A stretch of 64,000 bases of DNA, taken from the NCBI GenBank assembly GCA_013399695.1, contig VXAU01002292.1, positions 62,001-126,000 on the forward strand. The letters run 5' to 3'. This DNA comes from Formicarius rufipectus (Eukaryota > Chordata > Aves > Passeriformes > Formicariidae). The notes beneath the pieces are model-generated. The model was not told the DNA's origin. It did not search any database and was given only the letters and a program-made list of their open reading frames with translations. Positions 11,453-22,892 of the stretch are shown in pieces. Both the position numbers and the translations under genes were made by a program. Each line of letters starts with the position of its first letter. The stretch's first letter is position 1.

Positions 11453-11725
11453 TCACAGGATTATAGAATGGTTTGGCCTGGAAAGGACCTTAAAGATCAT
11501 CTAGTCCAAGCCCCCTGCAGTGAGCAGGGACATCTTCAATTAGATCAGGTTCCTCACAGCCCCATCCAATCCAGCCTTGAACACTTCAGGGATGGGGTAT
11601 CCACCACCTCACTGGGCATCCTGTTCTGGTGTGTCATCATCCTCATTGTACAAAACTTCGTCCTTATATCTAATATAAATCTAGTTTAAAACTATTACCC
11701 CTTGTCCTATCACAACAGGCCCTAC
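11453..11725 (-). mobile_element. CR1 LINE fragment, 5'-truncated
   Basis: The plus strand shows the reverse complement of a CR1 3' region: TTATAGAATGGTTTGGCCTG, GGACCTTAAAGATCATCTAG, then the block on summarised cases ending in CCTTGTCCTATCACAACAGG. These are hallmarks of avian CR1 tails. The element is oriented 3' to 5' along the plus strand, so its sense is minus, the same as FOXO3. No coding capacity remains. The right end is approximate. Confidence 0.9.
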
Positions 11726-13292
11726 TTAAAGGTTTGCATAATTCCTTGCAATCAATCATGTAGGAGATGAGATGTCCCTTTCTTCTGCCCTCTTTGCCTT
11801 CCCATCCTCTACCTTGTTACTGACGAGTTACAAATGCTACTCTCGCTCTACTCTGTGGCCAAGCTGTTGGCTGTGATTTCACTTCAGCAACATTTCCTCT
11901 CCTCTGTCTCACATCATTCCACCACTTAAATGGACAGCCATCTCCCAAGCCCCATGCCAGCTTGTGCACCATGAAAGCAACTCTGAAGGATCGTTTAACA
12001 CCTGTCGCTTTCTCCCTTTGAATCCCAATGGTGCCAATTACGTAGCACTGGAAATTTCTTCAGAATAGAAAGGTGACGCATTGATGCTCCCCAGAGCGAG
12101 GCACAGATAACATGCCCTGGTTTATCAGTGAGCTAACATAACAATCAGCACACACAGTTTTCTGTTAAAACAGAAGTTATGTGCTCCTTCACATAATTAT
12201 GGTATGAGAAACTGCTCTACCAACACACAGCTCCTCTGTACGGCAGCCTCCCAAGGATCTCCTGAATTGTGGGGAAGGCTTGTTGAGTGGATCGCATTTT
12301 GAAAAATGTCACCATTTGGAGGTCTGTAAAACAAGTGTTTTCCCTGCATACCACTTTGCAATGACTCTCCAGGGACAGGAAATCCCAATAACTACTTTCA
12401 CTGTCCAGACACCTGGGATGCAAACATTTTCAAGGAAACTTGTGTCCTTCAATGACAGATGTGCATTCGTTCTGGTCCCTCTGCCCTTCGATCTGTCATC
12501 GCCTCCAGCAGTAAAGCTTCTATTCCAATATGGGGGGAGGTGCAAAAAGCAAGACTTGACTATGTGTGGTTGCAAGTTAATATTCTGCGTGAGGTTTCAC
12601 AGCTCAAGACTGAAAAATACACATCATTTGTTTAGAAACAAGTAAGGCAGATAACTACTGTGGCCTGTCCTTCTATAGTGACAAAATTACAGCATGAGAT
12701 TTTTTTGTTCAAGCACAATAAGAATTAGGAATCCCAATGCCACAGGAGGTATGCCACAGTGGCACCCTACAGGCTTAGTACACACTGCACTAGGATAGTT
12801 CTTTGCTGAGAGACAACGTTGAGGTCAGGGGGTGAAGCCGAAGGACAAAGAAAGAGCTGGTAACTTAATGTGCTTTATTTCCTGAACTTTCAGGTTTGTG
12901 TTGCAACTTCACTTTTTCTCTTTAAGTTCTACTTGTAAAAATAGATCTTTTCCAGCTCAGAATTAGGGGCAAAGAGTGAGGGAGAAGGATGGAAAGGGGA
13001 AGAATGCCAGCACAGAAGTAGGACTTCAGGGTGCTAAAGCGTTGCTGTCCTGGTAGTCACATAGGTATGTGAAGTATAAAAGTGTCTCTTTTCTCTTTGT
13101 GACTGCTCTTCCACTCCAAGAAACACTGCAAACCACAGCAGACAAACAAGTATTTTGGAAATAAATGTAACTAAGAACAGCAGATCCTCTTTCATCCTCT
13201 ATCAGCTCCCTGGGACAAAAGGTTTGCCCAGAATTATAGTGAGGTGCCACAACTAATTTTAAGCATGTTATTTCGGCATCCCACTGGTCTGC

Positions 13293-13440
13293 AGAATCAT
13301 AGAAAAGTCCAGTCTGGAAGGGACTCAGCATCATCTGGTCCAGCTTTCTGTTGAAGACAGCTTGACAGTTATTCAAGACCCTGTCAAGTATGGAATATTT
13401 CCAGCAAGGGAGAGTCCACTACTCCCCTGAGCAGTTCATT
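13293..13440 (-). mobile_element. Diverged CR1 LINE fragment
   Basis: AGAATCATAGAAAAGTCCAG, TCTGGAAGGGACTCAGCATC and TCTGGTCCAGC on the plus strand resemble the antisense of a CR1 3' end. It is short and more diverged than the 11.4-kb copy, so the boundaries are approximate. Confidence 0.65.
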
Positions 13441-16400
13441 TTACCATCAGAGGTGGACCAGGTCCCGCCTATTCATTTTACAGTTGAAACACCAAGCACA
13501 AGCAGCTGATAACACCAAGCTGATACTGAGCTGCTGCTGAAAACCATTACATTGGGCTGGGCTCAATCTTCTGTCCTGGCCAACAAAGTGTTGAGATACA
13601 GGACTGTGCCTTTCAAAAAGGTCATCAGGCTTCTTATTTGACAACCTCTTCATAAACGCTACCTCCTGCCTTTTGTTCAGGAGTCTGAGAGTGGGGTAGA
13701 AATCATGGCAGTTATGGCTGACACCGCCATTGACTGCGAGGCATCAGCCTGAGTGTTCAACACAGAACATTTTAGGCAGAATGCTGCTGGACTCGAGGAA
13801 GAAGGACAAAAAAAAAAAATACATCTTCTGTTATGGATAAAGCCCATTAGCTGGAATAACAGTGCTTTCTTTAGGTACTTGGGAGCACTGGGAAGGAGTT
13901 GTCTACTGAGGATCACAACAGGATGTCTAACTACTGTACCTGTGCAAGACCAGAGAAGGATTTTGCTTGCACTTTTGAATCTGATGAATGACAGTCACAT
14001 TTTAGAGTATAAGGTACCTGCATGGCTGAAAATACCCTGAATTATGGGTTTATAGTGCTATGGAAACATGCTAAGTGTCCATTATTCTGAATGTCCTCAT
14101 AGAGAACTTTTTCTATGTCAGGTACCAAGTCTATTTCAAAAACATCTTCCCTGCTATGGAGTCTCCTCATTTTTGTCTGTAGTTAGTTGAAAATGTCAGG
14201 CCAATAATGCTCACACAAGAGGATTCTACCATGTTGATATAAGGCAGGACATCTTCTATTATGCCTTACAATTGGCAGAAAAGGCAAGAGAGAGAAGGTC
14301 CTTCCTCAAAACTAGATTTTTTTCTGCATTTGTGTGAAATTAATTACCTATAAATGCCATGAGAAGTAGGCAGTACAAGGGAAAAACAATGAGTAAGATA
14401 TGCAGCTCAGCTGTAAAAGTGCATAAATGCAAGCCATTCTCCACAGCATCATCTGGGAAAAGTGCCTTTTTTCCTGGAGTAATGGCAGACAACCATGGCT
14501 GCACAGCAGCTTCCGCTAGCTGAGCTGTGTCTCCCTCCGATTACTGCCCAGCAGATGTCCACTCTGCCACACTCCAATAGCTGCCACCCTGTGTGGTAAT
14601 CTAAGTGGACAAGCTGATTAAACAGCCCCCACAGACTGGACCAGAGCAGAGCATTCCCACCACCCAGCCACAGGTACCTGATTTAACGGGGGTCAATGTC
14701 CCCACACACCACTAGGGACCCAATCAGGGACAATGCAGATGGGAACATCTTGCTGGAGGATTCTTCACCATCAGCACCAGGAGCCCAGGGTGGCATTGCA
14801 TGGTCATCCTGCCTTCATCCTCCTTCACCACGCAAGGACAAAAAGCCTGGCTATTAATGTACGGTACTACTCAAATACATGCGCTCCCACTGCCCATGCC
14901 ATACCTGTGCTTTTTGGCTGTCATCAACACAAGACCTAAACCTCTTCGGCTGTCAGTTCATCCCCTTGGCTGAGTGCCAAATTGCTGTGAAAAAAAGATC
15001 TCAACCTTTCCTCAGCTGCATGACGTTATGCTTCTAAAAAGGATCTCTTATTATGCACTTCTCCAAGAAAAAATACTATCATGGGGGCTATTTAAAAATC
15101 TGGCTCAACAGAAGGAAAGGAAAAAAGAAAAACCACCTGTAACCAGCCCAGTCATCAGGCAACAGCATATCTGGGGACCAACAGTGATCTGCAGCTCTAA
15201 ACAATCATTATGGCTCATTCACATGAGAAAGACGATTTGCAAAGACTCATTCTGTAATAAAATCTGCGCACTGCTGATCCAAGGAGGAAAGCACTGGGGA
15301 GACCAGTTGATGTGGGCTGTTCTAAAAATATCAGTTTGTGCTGTCATCTGGTGAGAGTATGTCATCCTGTAATCTTGGCATCTGCAGGGACAGCAAGTTT
15401 CTGCCTAATTATTGCTGCTGAATCACATGACAAAGCATGAGGTACTAAAAAATACATCTATATAAAACACCAACAGGAGAACACCCAAACCACAGGATCA
15501 GACCACTGTCCTGGCTTCAGCTGCTGCATGCTTACAAAACAGGCCTGTGAAGGCAATCCTGGTTTTTACCCAGATCTTTGCCCTGGCTTTATAAAACCCC
15601 GAACATAAACTCGGATTAAAAAACCACCAAAACGCCCTACTCCCAGAAGGAGTGAGCAATTCATTGTGTTTGTGTGTCAGCTCCCGCTGCCTTCACAAAG
15701 CAAAAGCCACAGCATCCCTGCAAGCACAAGTCCTGTATCTAAACTCCCATGTGTGCAAAGGTCTTCAGTGGGCCTGCATAGCGGGCGGTCCCAGTGGGGT
15801 TTGACCAGCTTTCTCTTCTCCTCCTCCCTGGTAGCCACAAGCGTGGGGTTTGATCCTCTGTCACTGATGTGTGCTTGAGGATGAACGAGCCTTGGAGTTA
15901 AAGGGATTCCTGTTCCTCACAAAAACACATTTTCTACATAGATATTTTTGTTCAAAGACTAAACTTGGCATGTTCGGTGTTCAGCTAGTCACAAAACCAC
16001 CTTTCAAAACCTGGGCTGGTAGAAATAACACTGAAATGTTACAAGCACCACCACCTTAACCACTAACCTATTAGAAACGGAGCAGAAGAATTTGCTGATC
16101 TTGAATTTCCTGTATGTATTTTAAAGGCAGCCAGTCCCACCTTGGCTCTGTGTAAGAAACCTGCCAATCCTACTCCCAAGACCTCATTTTTGAAAGTAAG
16201 AGAGAAGGAAGTGGAGTTACAGTCCTGAGGCAGTCAACGTCCTCAGACAAGTGGTACACCAATTATGATTTCTACATTATCACTTTCATGAGCAGAGGAC
16301 TTGCGGAAGAAAAAAAAAATCGTTTTCTTTTTGGCATATTTTACAGAACTCTGTGATTCAAAACTCCATCCAAATGAAGATCTCTGACTACTATTTTCAC

Positions 16401-19400
16401 TCCTAAGATGGTGTTGTAAATATTGTCATCCTCAGACCTATTCATCTCTGGTATGAATTGTACCCAGAAACAGGCTGAACACCAAGTAACAAATTAGCAA
16501 GTAGTTCAAGCTGATACAGACTAATGAAATACCAAACGGCAATTTGTTAGGTTTCCTAAGTTTTTTTTTTTAAATCACAGATGTTAATCATAGAATTGTG
16601 TGAACATTACATGGCGATGCCATTTGCAGCTTGGGCACTCTACTGCTGCAGTAAGATGATGTGGGACCTATATGATACTAGGGGAAAATGAGTGACTTTA
16701 ACTCATCTGCCAAGCATTTCACATGTAATTTTCAAAAAAGTCAACGTGACTCTAGCACAGCTCTGTTACAGAATGCAAAGGCATCCTGCTAAATGGTCCA
16801 TTACTCTCTCCAAAGATGTAATTTAGATGAGTTTTTCAGATGGTGACACCAGCTGAAGAAGTTCCTTCTCTGCTTGTGCTGAGCCATTCTCCACCCCATG
16901 CACAACCCTGCCAGCACTGATGCCTGTGTGGTGCCACTGTAAACTGGATCACCAAAACAATCCAGTTAAAAACAACTTCTTGGATGGGTTTTGATGCTGG
17001 AGAAAATGTTTGCCCAAGCTGTAATTGTTCACCAGCTACTGACCTTCCAGGCAGCAGCAAATGCCCTCAATAGTCTCCCCTGACATTCTGCTTGGGACTA
17101 TTCTTTGTCAAAGGCCAAGTCTTTTTGGACTTGCCAGTTGAGAAGGACCCCAGAGCAAAGTGCAGAGTTGTGGGAACCCCAGACTGGAAGAAAGACCAAA
17201 TAATTTCAAAAGAAAAGGTATTCTAGAGACAGGTGAGGGAATAGTGATGTCTTTATTTACTGATAAACAAGGTGAAAAACCTAGGTGATGATTGTCTGAA
17301 TGGGTGGAAGGCATTATCCAATGCTCTTGGGAAGCAGGTAGAGACAGAGAAACAGAGGCCTCAGGCAGCATAAGAGGAGGAAATTATGGCTGAGTGAATG
17401 AATAAAGAAAAAAACACATTGGTTTTCTCCTTTTCTTACTGTAAGAGAAAAAACCCCAAAATAAACCCAAATTCAAATTTATATGCCTCAATGAGAGCCA
17501 TCTGAAGGGCTGGGCATGGCCAGCCTCATGGGCACAGGCCAGCATGGTGGGTCTGGGCAGAACTCTCTCCAGAGACCATGCATGGCCTTGTGTGCAGCAA
17601 ACCTGCACCGCCACTAATCTGCAACGGTGGCACCTCCTACAGGGGTTTTTTAATTCCCCCATGAAGAAACTGCAGCTGATTCTCTTCCAAAGTGAACCTC
17701 CCTCTATATCTACAGTATGTATAAATTAAATACCTATATATTTGCCTTCTTTTTTCTTCCTGAAAACTGACTCAAGCATTTCTCTTATTTTTCACAGAAA
17801 GCACAGCACACGTATGCCAATAATCCATTGTAACTGCTTCTGCCTGCCTGCAAAACACACCTGGCTGCCCTTGTGAAATGGATTTAGCATGAGCAATCAC
17901 CAGGCTGCTCATCTGAGAGCGTTCCCCAGTCTTTGAGCCTGTAAAGACTCAGTACTGGGGTCATGAACATTGCTGAAAGAAGATTTTAATTCAGGGGTCC
18001 CTACTGCTACAGTGCAGAAAAGAAAAGCAGTTCAGAACAATTGTATCTGATATCGTGTGAGGAGCCTCTACCAAAACAGGAGCTTCTCATAGGGAGGCAA
18101 ACTCTCAAACAGCACCTCTTAACAGATGAGGAAGGGTGCATGATGAACCAACTCAGCAGAAATCATCTGCACTTGCACCTGATACCGGAGGCACCCCACA
18201 GCAGCCGGTCCACTTGTCAGAGACAGGGAGAGAGGCTTCCACAGATGACTGGACAGTAATCCACCAAGGAGAGCTGTCTCGTTAATAAATCTGTCCTCTG
18301 CAATGAGACTCCGCTCACACAGATGTGTCAGTTCCTTTATTCGGAGGGAGCAGCCTGAAAAAGATCACGGCAGCTATGCTGTGTGTGAATGCCAAAGGCC
18401 GGGGTGAAGAGGCAGCAGTGAGCATCAGTGGGGAGGTGGGGTGGTGTCTCCTCTGTGCTGCCTAGGCAAGGCCCCTGCGGGGGCTTCTACCTACACAGAG
18501 CAAGCGAAGCTATGGAAGCAAGAGGCTGCCCTATTTGCTTGTGTCAAGCAAAACTGTCAATAACATTCATTTTTCAGGCCTCATTTGACAGATTGCACTG
18601 CTGGATGTTGTACAGCAATAACGGTCCTACAGCCATTTTCTTTTACATCATGCAAAGAAGGTTTTTAAATCCAAACAGAGGAAGAGAGAACTGGTCAGCA
18701 AGCATGACTTGCAAATTTTTGCTTTCTGGTTCTCAAGACAACTTTCTTTTTCTCCCCCCCTTCCCTTTCTTAAATTCTCCATCACTGGAACTGAAGAAAA
18801 CCCAAAATTCAGCTGTGGTCCTCTGCAGCCCATCTCCACAGTCCATCTCCTGGCTGTATGCTCACTTCGAGTGAGATGTGCAAGAACCAGAGGAAATCCT
18901 CCCACTGAGAAAGAAAGGGCTGTACAAACCAACCACTCCATTGAAGCATGGCAGCTGTGCAGACTGACTGAAAGGAGAACACCTGAGCAGTCTTGTTCCC
19001 CCTCACAGACAGCAGATCACAGCATGTCTCCTGAGGTATTCCATACAGACAGGAAACAGGAAAGCCTTCAGGAGGTTCACCACTGCTGCTTGCCTACCAC
19101 AAGGCTTCCCATTGAACATCTACATGTGAAAGAGCGAATGCAACACAATTAAAGAGGAAAAGGGCAAATCATGTTCTGCAAAGTCAAATGACACTGACTG
19201 CTTCTTTCCACCCTTCATCTGGAAAATAAGAACGCTGTAAGTAAGCTGCAAACAGAATGAATGCCTTGTATAACCTCACCACTGAGATACTCTAAATACT
19301 ATTTTGAAGTTAATAGAACACTTTCAATAATTTATAGCTAACCTTTTAGCCTACTGTCTTTTGAAATCTACTCCCTTATACTAATAAATAAACAAAGGAG

Positions 19401-20368
19401 AAAGGGCACTTTGTGTGGCACCTGTCCTATGACTCAAAGAATATGTGTGTGTGAGCAGACAGAGGTATGGGCAGGAGACTGCAGAATCACAAAAGGATGA
19501 CAAAAGCAAGTTCAAATGCCCCCAGATGTGGAAAATAAGCAACGGAAAAGAATGGATCAATTTGGACAAAAATTAATCTGAGGCGACCAACATTTAGAAA
19601 GCACCTATGCCAGAACCCAAACCTACAGATATTCTCTTGCTGGAGTCCAAAACAAAATTATATATACCTCAGTCATGAGGGTAGGAGGGCAACATTTTTT
19701 GCATACTTACAACACTAAACCCAGGACATCCCTGCAACCAGAATTTCAGCTTTGCTATTCCAATATATAATTCCTCCATTTACTACCTTTATTTTTGTCT
19801 GAGAAATACAATAAAAAAAACCCCAAAACAAACAACTTTGCTAGTGTTGCTGTACCACAGCAGTACAACCCTGATCCTGTCCAGATCTGTCCAACACACC
19901 CAACCCCCACTCTCCCTCCTCCCTTGCAGCAACACTGCTCCACTGACTGCAGAGCCCCTCGCCCCATCCCTGTGGAACACAGCTTGGCTACATCTGGCAC
20001 TGGCTGCAAGAAGGAATCCATCTGTTGCGACTTCAAAGAAGACGAGTTAGAGCTCTCTGATTCCCCAAACCCACAAATATTCCACCTTGGTTTGCCTGAT
20101 TTGTCATTAACATTTCTCATGCCTAAATTAAGAAGGACGCTAAGCATCAGATGCCTCTTGACAGTGTTGGCAGTCGAACAGCTTTTATAGCTTAGCCTTG
20201 TTTCCCTGCACACCTCCACGTTTCTTGGTCGTGCCTGTTGCATACCAACACAGAGCAAGCCATCACAAGCCAAACTAAAATTATTAGTGTGCACTAACTA
20301 TTAAGGGTTTGGTGTGAACGCCAATAAAACTAAGGAACCGATTATTTTACCACATCTATGGGGCACTG

Positions 20369-20370
20369 AC
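20369..20370 (-). other. FOXO3: Splice donor of the FOXO3 3'UTR intron
   Basis: On the minus strand the junction reads AACAG|GTCAGTGCC. The CAG before the cut and GT..AGT after it fit the vertebrate 5' splice-site pattern. The +3 base is C rather than the usual purine, so the site is slightly sub-optimal. Confidence 0.85.
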
Positions 20371-20404
20371 CTGTTTGCCCATTTTCCCTGCTCTCAAAGA
20401 TCCT
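20371..20404 (-). other. FOXO3: FOXO3 3'UTR, first segment (34 nt between stop and splice donor)
   Basis: The 34 nt after the TGA run AGGATCTTTGAG... to GGGCAAACAG and meet a GT donor at 20370-20369. The human transcript has a closely similar stretch here before jumping to the ACCCTCAAACTGACAC block, which in this window lies 11 kb away. This supports a spliced 3'UTR. The junction is less than 50 nt past the stop, so the exon-junction rule for nonsense-mediated decay would not be triggered. Confidence 0.9.
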
Positions 20405-21805
20405 TCAGCCTGGTACCCAACTCTGTGATGAAGCCTGTTTAGCACCAGTGAAGTTCCCCACATTCAGACTGACAACGTTCTGAGCTGAGATGAGGGAATC
20501 AAAGTTAAAATCCAGCCCATCAGCATCCATGAGTTCACTGCGGATAATGGACTCCATGTCACACTCCAGGCTCCCATTGAAAATATCCAGGTCCAAGTCA
20601 CTTGGGAATTTCTCATGTCCCATGACCGGGAGGTTCACGCTAGAGGAGTACAAAGAGGAGCCTGACAGCGGGTCAGAAAGTGTTTGCATAGACTGATTGA
20701 CAGGTGACTGCTGATGTTTGGTGGATCCCAAGCTGTTGGAGTCACTCAAGCCTATGTTATTGATGGAATTCGACAAGGCACGGCTGCCACTAAGAGAGGA
20801 GTTGTGGGACTGGTGCTGGTGATGGGACAGGTTCTGATTGACCAGACCGCTCTGGCTGGACTGTGCAGCAAACGACATCATGGGGTCATTGCGGAGCATT
20901 ATATTCCTGCGGGAATTCTGGGCAGACACAGCTGTGCTGGCTTGTGACATGAGTGGATCAGACTGTGTCATCATGACATCGCTGTGACTAAGTGCATCAG
21001 AGGCGAGAAGATCCTGCAGCGTCTGGTTGTTGTAATGAGAAATGGAAGAGAAGGTGGCCTGCTTGTTCTCCTGAATTGTCTGCATGGGCGACTGGCGGAG
21101 GGAATTCAGGGATGACGGCCCAAACACAGCGTTGTTGAAACTACTTGATGGGGAACCCAGCCCTGAACCTTTGGAACCATAAGGAAAACTGGAGCTTCTC
21201 TGCATTATCCCTCCTGTGGGTGACTGCTGGGAGGGAGGGAGTGTTATATTGTCCAAGAGATCATCCATGAGATTATCTGTCAGTCCATCATTCAGATTCA
21301 TTGTCCCAGCCATATCAGTCAACCTAGGCAACTCCACAGTACATGGTTTGTTTACCGATGGGGACAAGCTCGATGGACTACTGTACAGCATGGGAGACAG
21401 TGGAGCATCGTCATCTTGAACATCATCTAGTTCGGTGCTTGCCAAAATTGGTGACAAGCGGCCACTGATGGTACTGGCATTAGAATTTGTACGGGAGCGA
21501 AAATCTGTCCATGCGTCCAGCTCATCACTGCTGCGGGACGTGGGACTCCCTGGCCACTTGGAGAGCTGAGAAGGGCTGTCCTCACTCGTCTCCTGGGCGG
21601 TCTGCAGGGCTGCCTTTTTCTTAGCTGCCCGCCCTCTGCTCTTTGTGTACTTGTTGCTGTTGTCCATTGACACAGCACGTCTCCGGGGTGCCTTGCCGCC
21701 TTTTCCACCATCCGGATTGATCATCCACCAAGAGCTTTTCCCAGTGCCTTCATTCTGCACCCTGACGAATCGGCTGTGGAGTGACAAGTTGTGCCGGATC
21801 GAATT
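20405..21805 (-). CDS. FOXO3: FOXO3 terminal coding exon (partial CDS, C-terminal 466 residues)
   Basis: FOXO3 is a nuclear forkhead transcription factor acting downstream of insulin/PI3K-AKT signalling in stress resistance, cell-cycle arrest, apoptosis and autophagy. The exon opens in phase 0 at NSIRHNLSLHSRF, the recognition helix, so the forkhead domain is split by the intron as in other FOXO genes. Residues counted from this exon: forkhead end and wing 1-40; RRRAVS with S46 (human S253, AKT/14-3-3) beside the basic nuclear localisation stretch at 41-65; S108 (human S315); S-P sites S87, S137 and S218 (human ERK sites S294, S344, S425); S206, S381 and S419 (human AMPK sites S413, S588, S626); LQDLL at 263-267; acidic transactivation domain about 400-440; terminus QSWVPG, then TGA. 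Every site fits human numbering minus 207, so there is no net indel. The reading frame continues 20 residues upstream of the acceptor, but that part is intron. FOXO1 is excluded because the sequence follows FOXO3 throughout. Identification was from recalled family sequence, without alignment. Confidence 0.98.
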   Translation of the reverse strand, partial: NSIRHNLSLHSRFVRVQNEGTGKSSWWMINPDGGKGGKAPRRRAVSMDNSNKYTKSRGRAAKKKAALQTAQETSEDSPSQLSKWPGSPTSRSSDELDAWTDFRSRTNSNASTISGRLSPILASTELDDVQDDDAPLSPMLYSSPSSLSPSVNKPCTVELPRLTDMAGTMNLNDGLTDNLMDDLLDNITLPPSQQSPTGGIMQRSSSFPYGSKGSGLGSPSSSFNNAVFGPSSLNSLRQSPMQTIQENKQATFSSISHYNNQTLQDLLASDALSHSDVMMTQSDPLMSQASTAVSAQNSRRNIMLRNDPMMSFAAQSSQSGLVNQNLSHHQHQSHNSSLSGSRALSNSINNIGLSDSNSLGSTKHQQSPVNQSMQTLSDPLSGSSLYSSSVNLPVMGHEKFPSDLDLDIFNGSLECDMESIIRSELMDADGLDFNFDSLISAQNVVSLNVGNFTGAKQASSQSWVPG

Positions 21806-21807
21806 CT
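21806..21807 (-). other. FOXO3: Splice acceptor of the terminal FOXO3 coding exon
   Basis: The minus strand reads TTTTGTTCCTTCCCTACAG|AATTCG, a good pyrimidine tract followed by AG. The cut falls directly before the Asn codon of the recognition helix. This is the position at which FOXO genes are known to be interrupted, as in the FOXO1 breakpoint of PAX-FOXO1 fusions. It decides the true exon start, because the open frame itself runs on into the intron. Confidence 0.95.
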
Positions 21808-22884
21808 GTAGGGAAGGAACAAAACAAAACATCAAGACCAGCACACCACTTCTTTTATGACCCAAATCTCAATCATTAAACCACTATCTCATGAAAAAAG
21901 CAACATGAATAAAAGCACTGAACTCTACTGGACATCTCCATGGATTTCTCAGGTGCTGGATATATGGAGGGCTGGAGAGTGACTATGGCATGCCAGAGTG
22001 CTGCTGTAAAGCAAGCCCCAAGCTTGAACTAGCTGTGCATTCCTGGTGCCCACATCTACACCCCCAAACCTGAATCCTAAAGAAAAGACTGTGACACAGC
22101 TCTATTCCTGCTGACAAGGAGCTAGATGTTTCTCCCTTACTTTTGACTCAGGACAAACCTCAATACTTTCAGTAATCTTTCCATCAGTTCCTTGAAATAA
22201 AAACTGCGAAGGCACAGTAAAAATCTGGCTGGAGGGGTAGTCACACTCATTGCAGCCTCTGCAAATGTCCTTTTAATTCTTCACAGGTACATGTGGTGTA
22301 TATTTGTTATAGTAATTCTTGAGAAAACTGCAAGTGCTGTTGCTCCTCTCCCACAGGCACTCTGTGCATGACTAAGCTATATTTCGTCTCTTGATTAGAG
22401 GCACCAGAATTCTGCCTGTGCTTCAGTAGCTGGCCAGCTGTCCCTTTGCTATAGTATCCTCACAGTCTTCAAAACATGATGTGACACAGTGTGCAGCAAT
22501 ATCCCTGTCCCTGTAGGCTGCTGGATACAGAGTTGTATAAAGCTGTTGTACACAGTAAGATCCTCCATGCCGTACAGGATCTCATGAAATACGGTACTCT
22601 CAAAGGAGCCTGCACAGAGTCTGTTCTTGCATTCTACCCACTTGCACCAGTCAGCAACATCTACTGTCCAAAACATTGCCTCAAACTGATGATAATATCT
22701 TCAAAATGAGAAAGAGGCTGAGAAAACCAGTCCATGGTACCCCTAGTGAAATGGCACCAGATTCAAACCAAAACAACTGAGAAGAAAATCCCACTCCACT
22801 CATCCTGCTTATCTTGTGCTTAAAATATGGATCAAAGAAAGGAAAAGCACATAGCATTTGTTAGCTTGACTGCTTCCAGGTTTG

Positions 22885-22892
22885 GTAAACAA
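22885..22892 (+). promoter_or_regulatory. FOXO-type binding motif GTAAACAA
   Basis: An exact forkhead response element core (GTAAACAA), about 1.1 kb inside the intron from the terminal coding exon. FOXO factors can bind their own loci, so autoregulation is possible, but one 8-mer occurs easily by chance. Confidence 0.3.

Larger units (their letters stand above)
9108..20370 (-). other. FOXO3: FOXO3 3'UTR intron (about 11.3 kb)
   Basis: This intron lies wholly in the 3'UTR, between GT at 20370-20369 and AG at 9109-9108 (minus strand TTTTCCTCTCCAG|GCCCTC). Two CR1 fragments are present, at about 11453-11725 and 13293-13440. The other stretches (9108-11450, 11730-13290, 13441-20370) show no gene I can support. 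Open frames of up to 179 codons occur (for example 19755-20294 minus, 14974-15354 plus), but they have no recognisable domain, conserved motif or splice context. The block around 10060-10500 is repeat-free, AT-rich and has homeodomain-type motifs (see findings). Confidence 0.9.

Noticed and set aside
16590..16700. TCATAGAATTG, resembling a CR1 tail
   Set aside because: The sequence after it does not follow any CR1 3' region I know. Probably a chance match.
19755..20294. 179-codon open frame just past the coding exon on the FOXO3 strand
   Set aside because: It lies inside the 3'UTR intron after the donor site, has no similarity I recognise, and is not in continuity with the FOXO3 stop-terminated frame.
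21806..21865. The 20-residue N-terminal extension of the open frame upstream of the coding exon, starting at an ATG
   Set aside because: The AG acceptor with its pyrimidine tract lies inside it and the family sequence starts exactly at the Asn after it. The extension is intron read-through.
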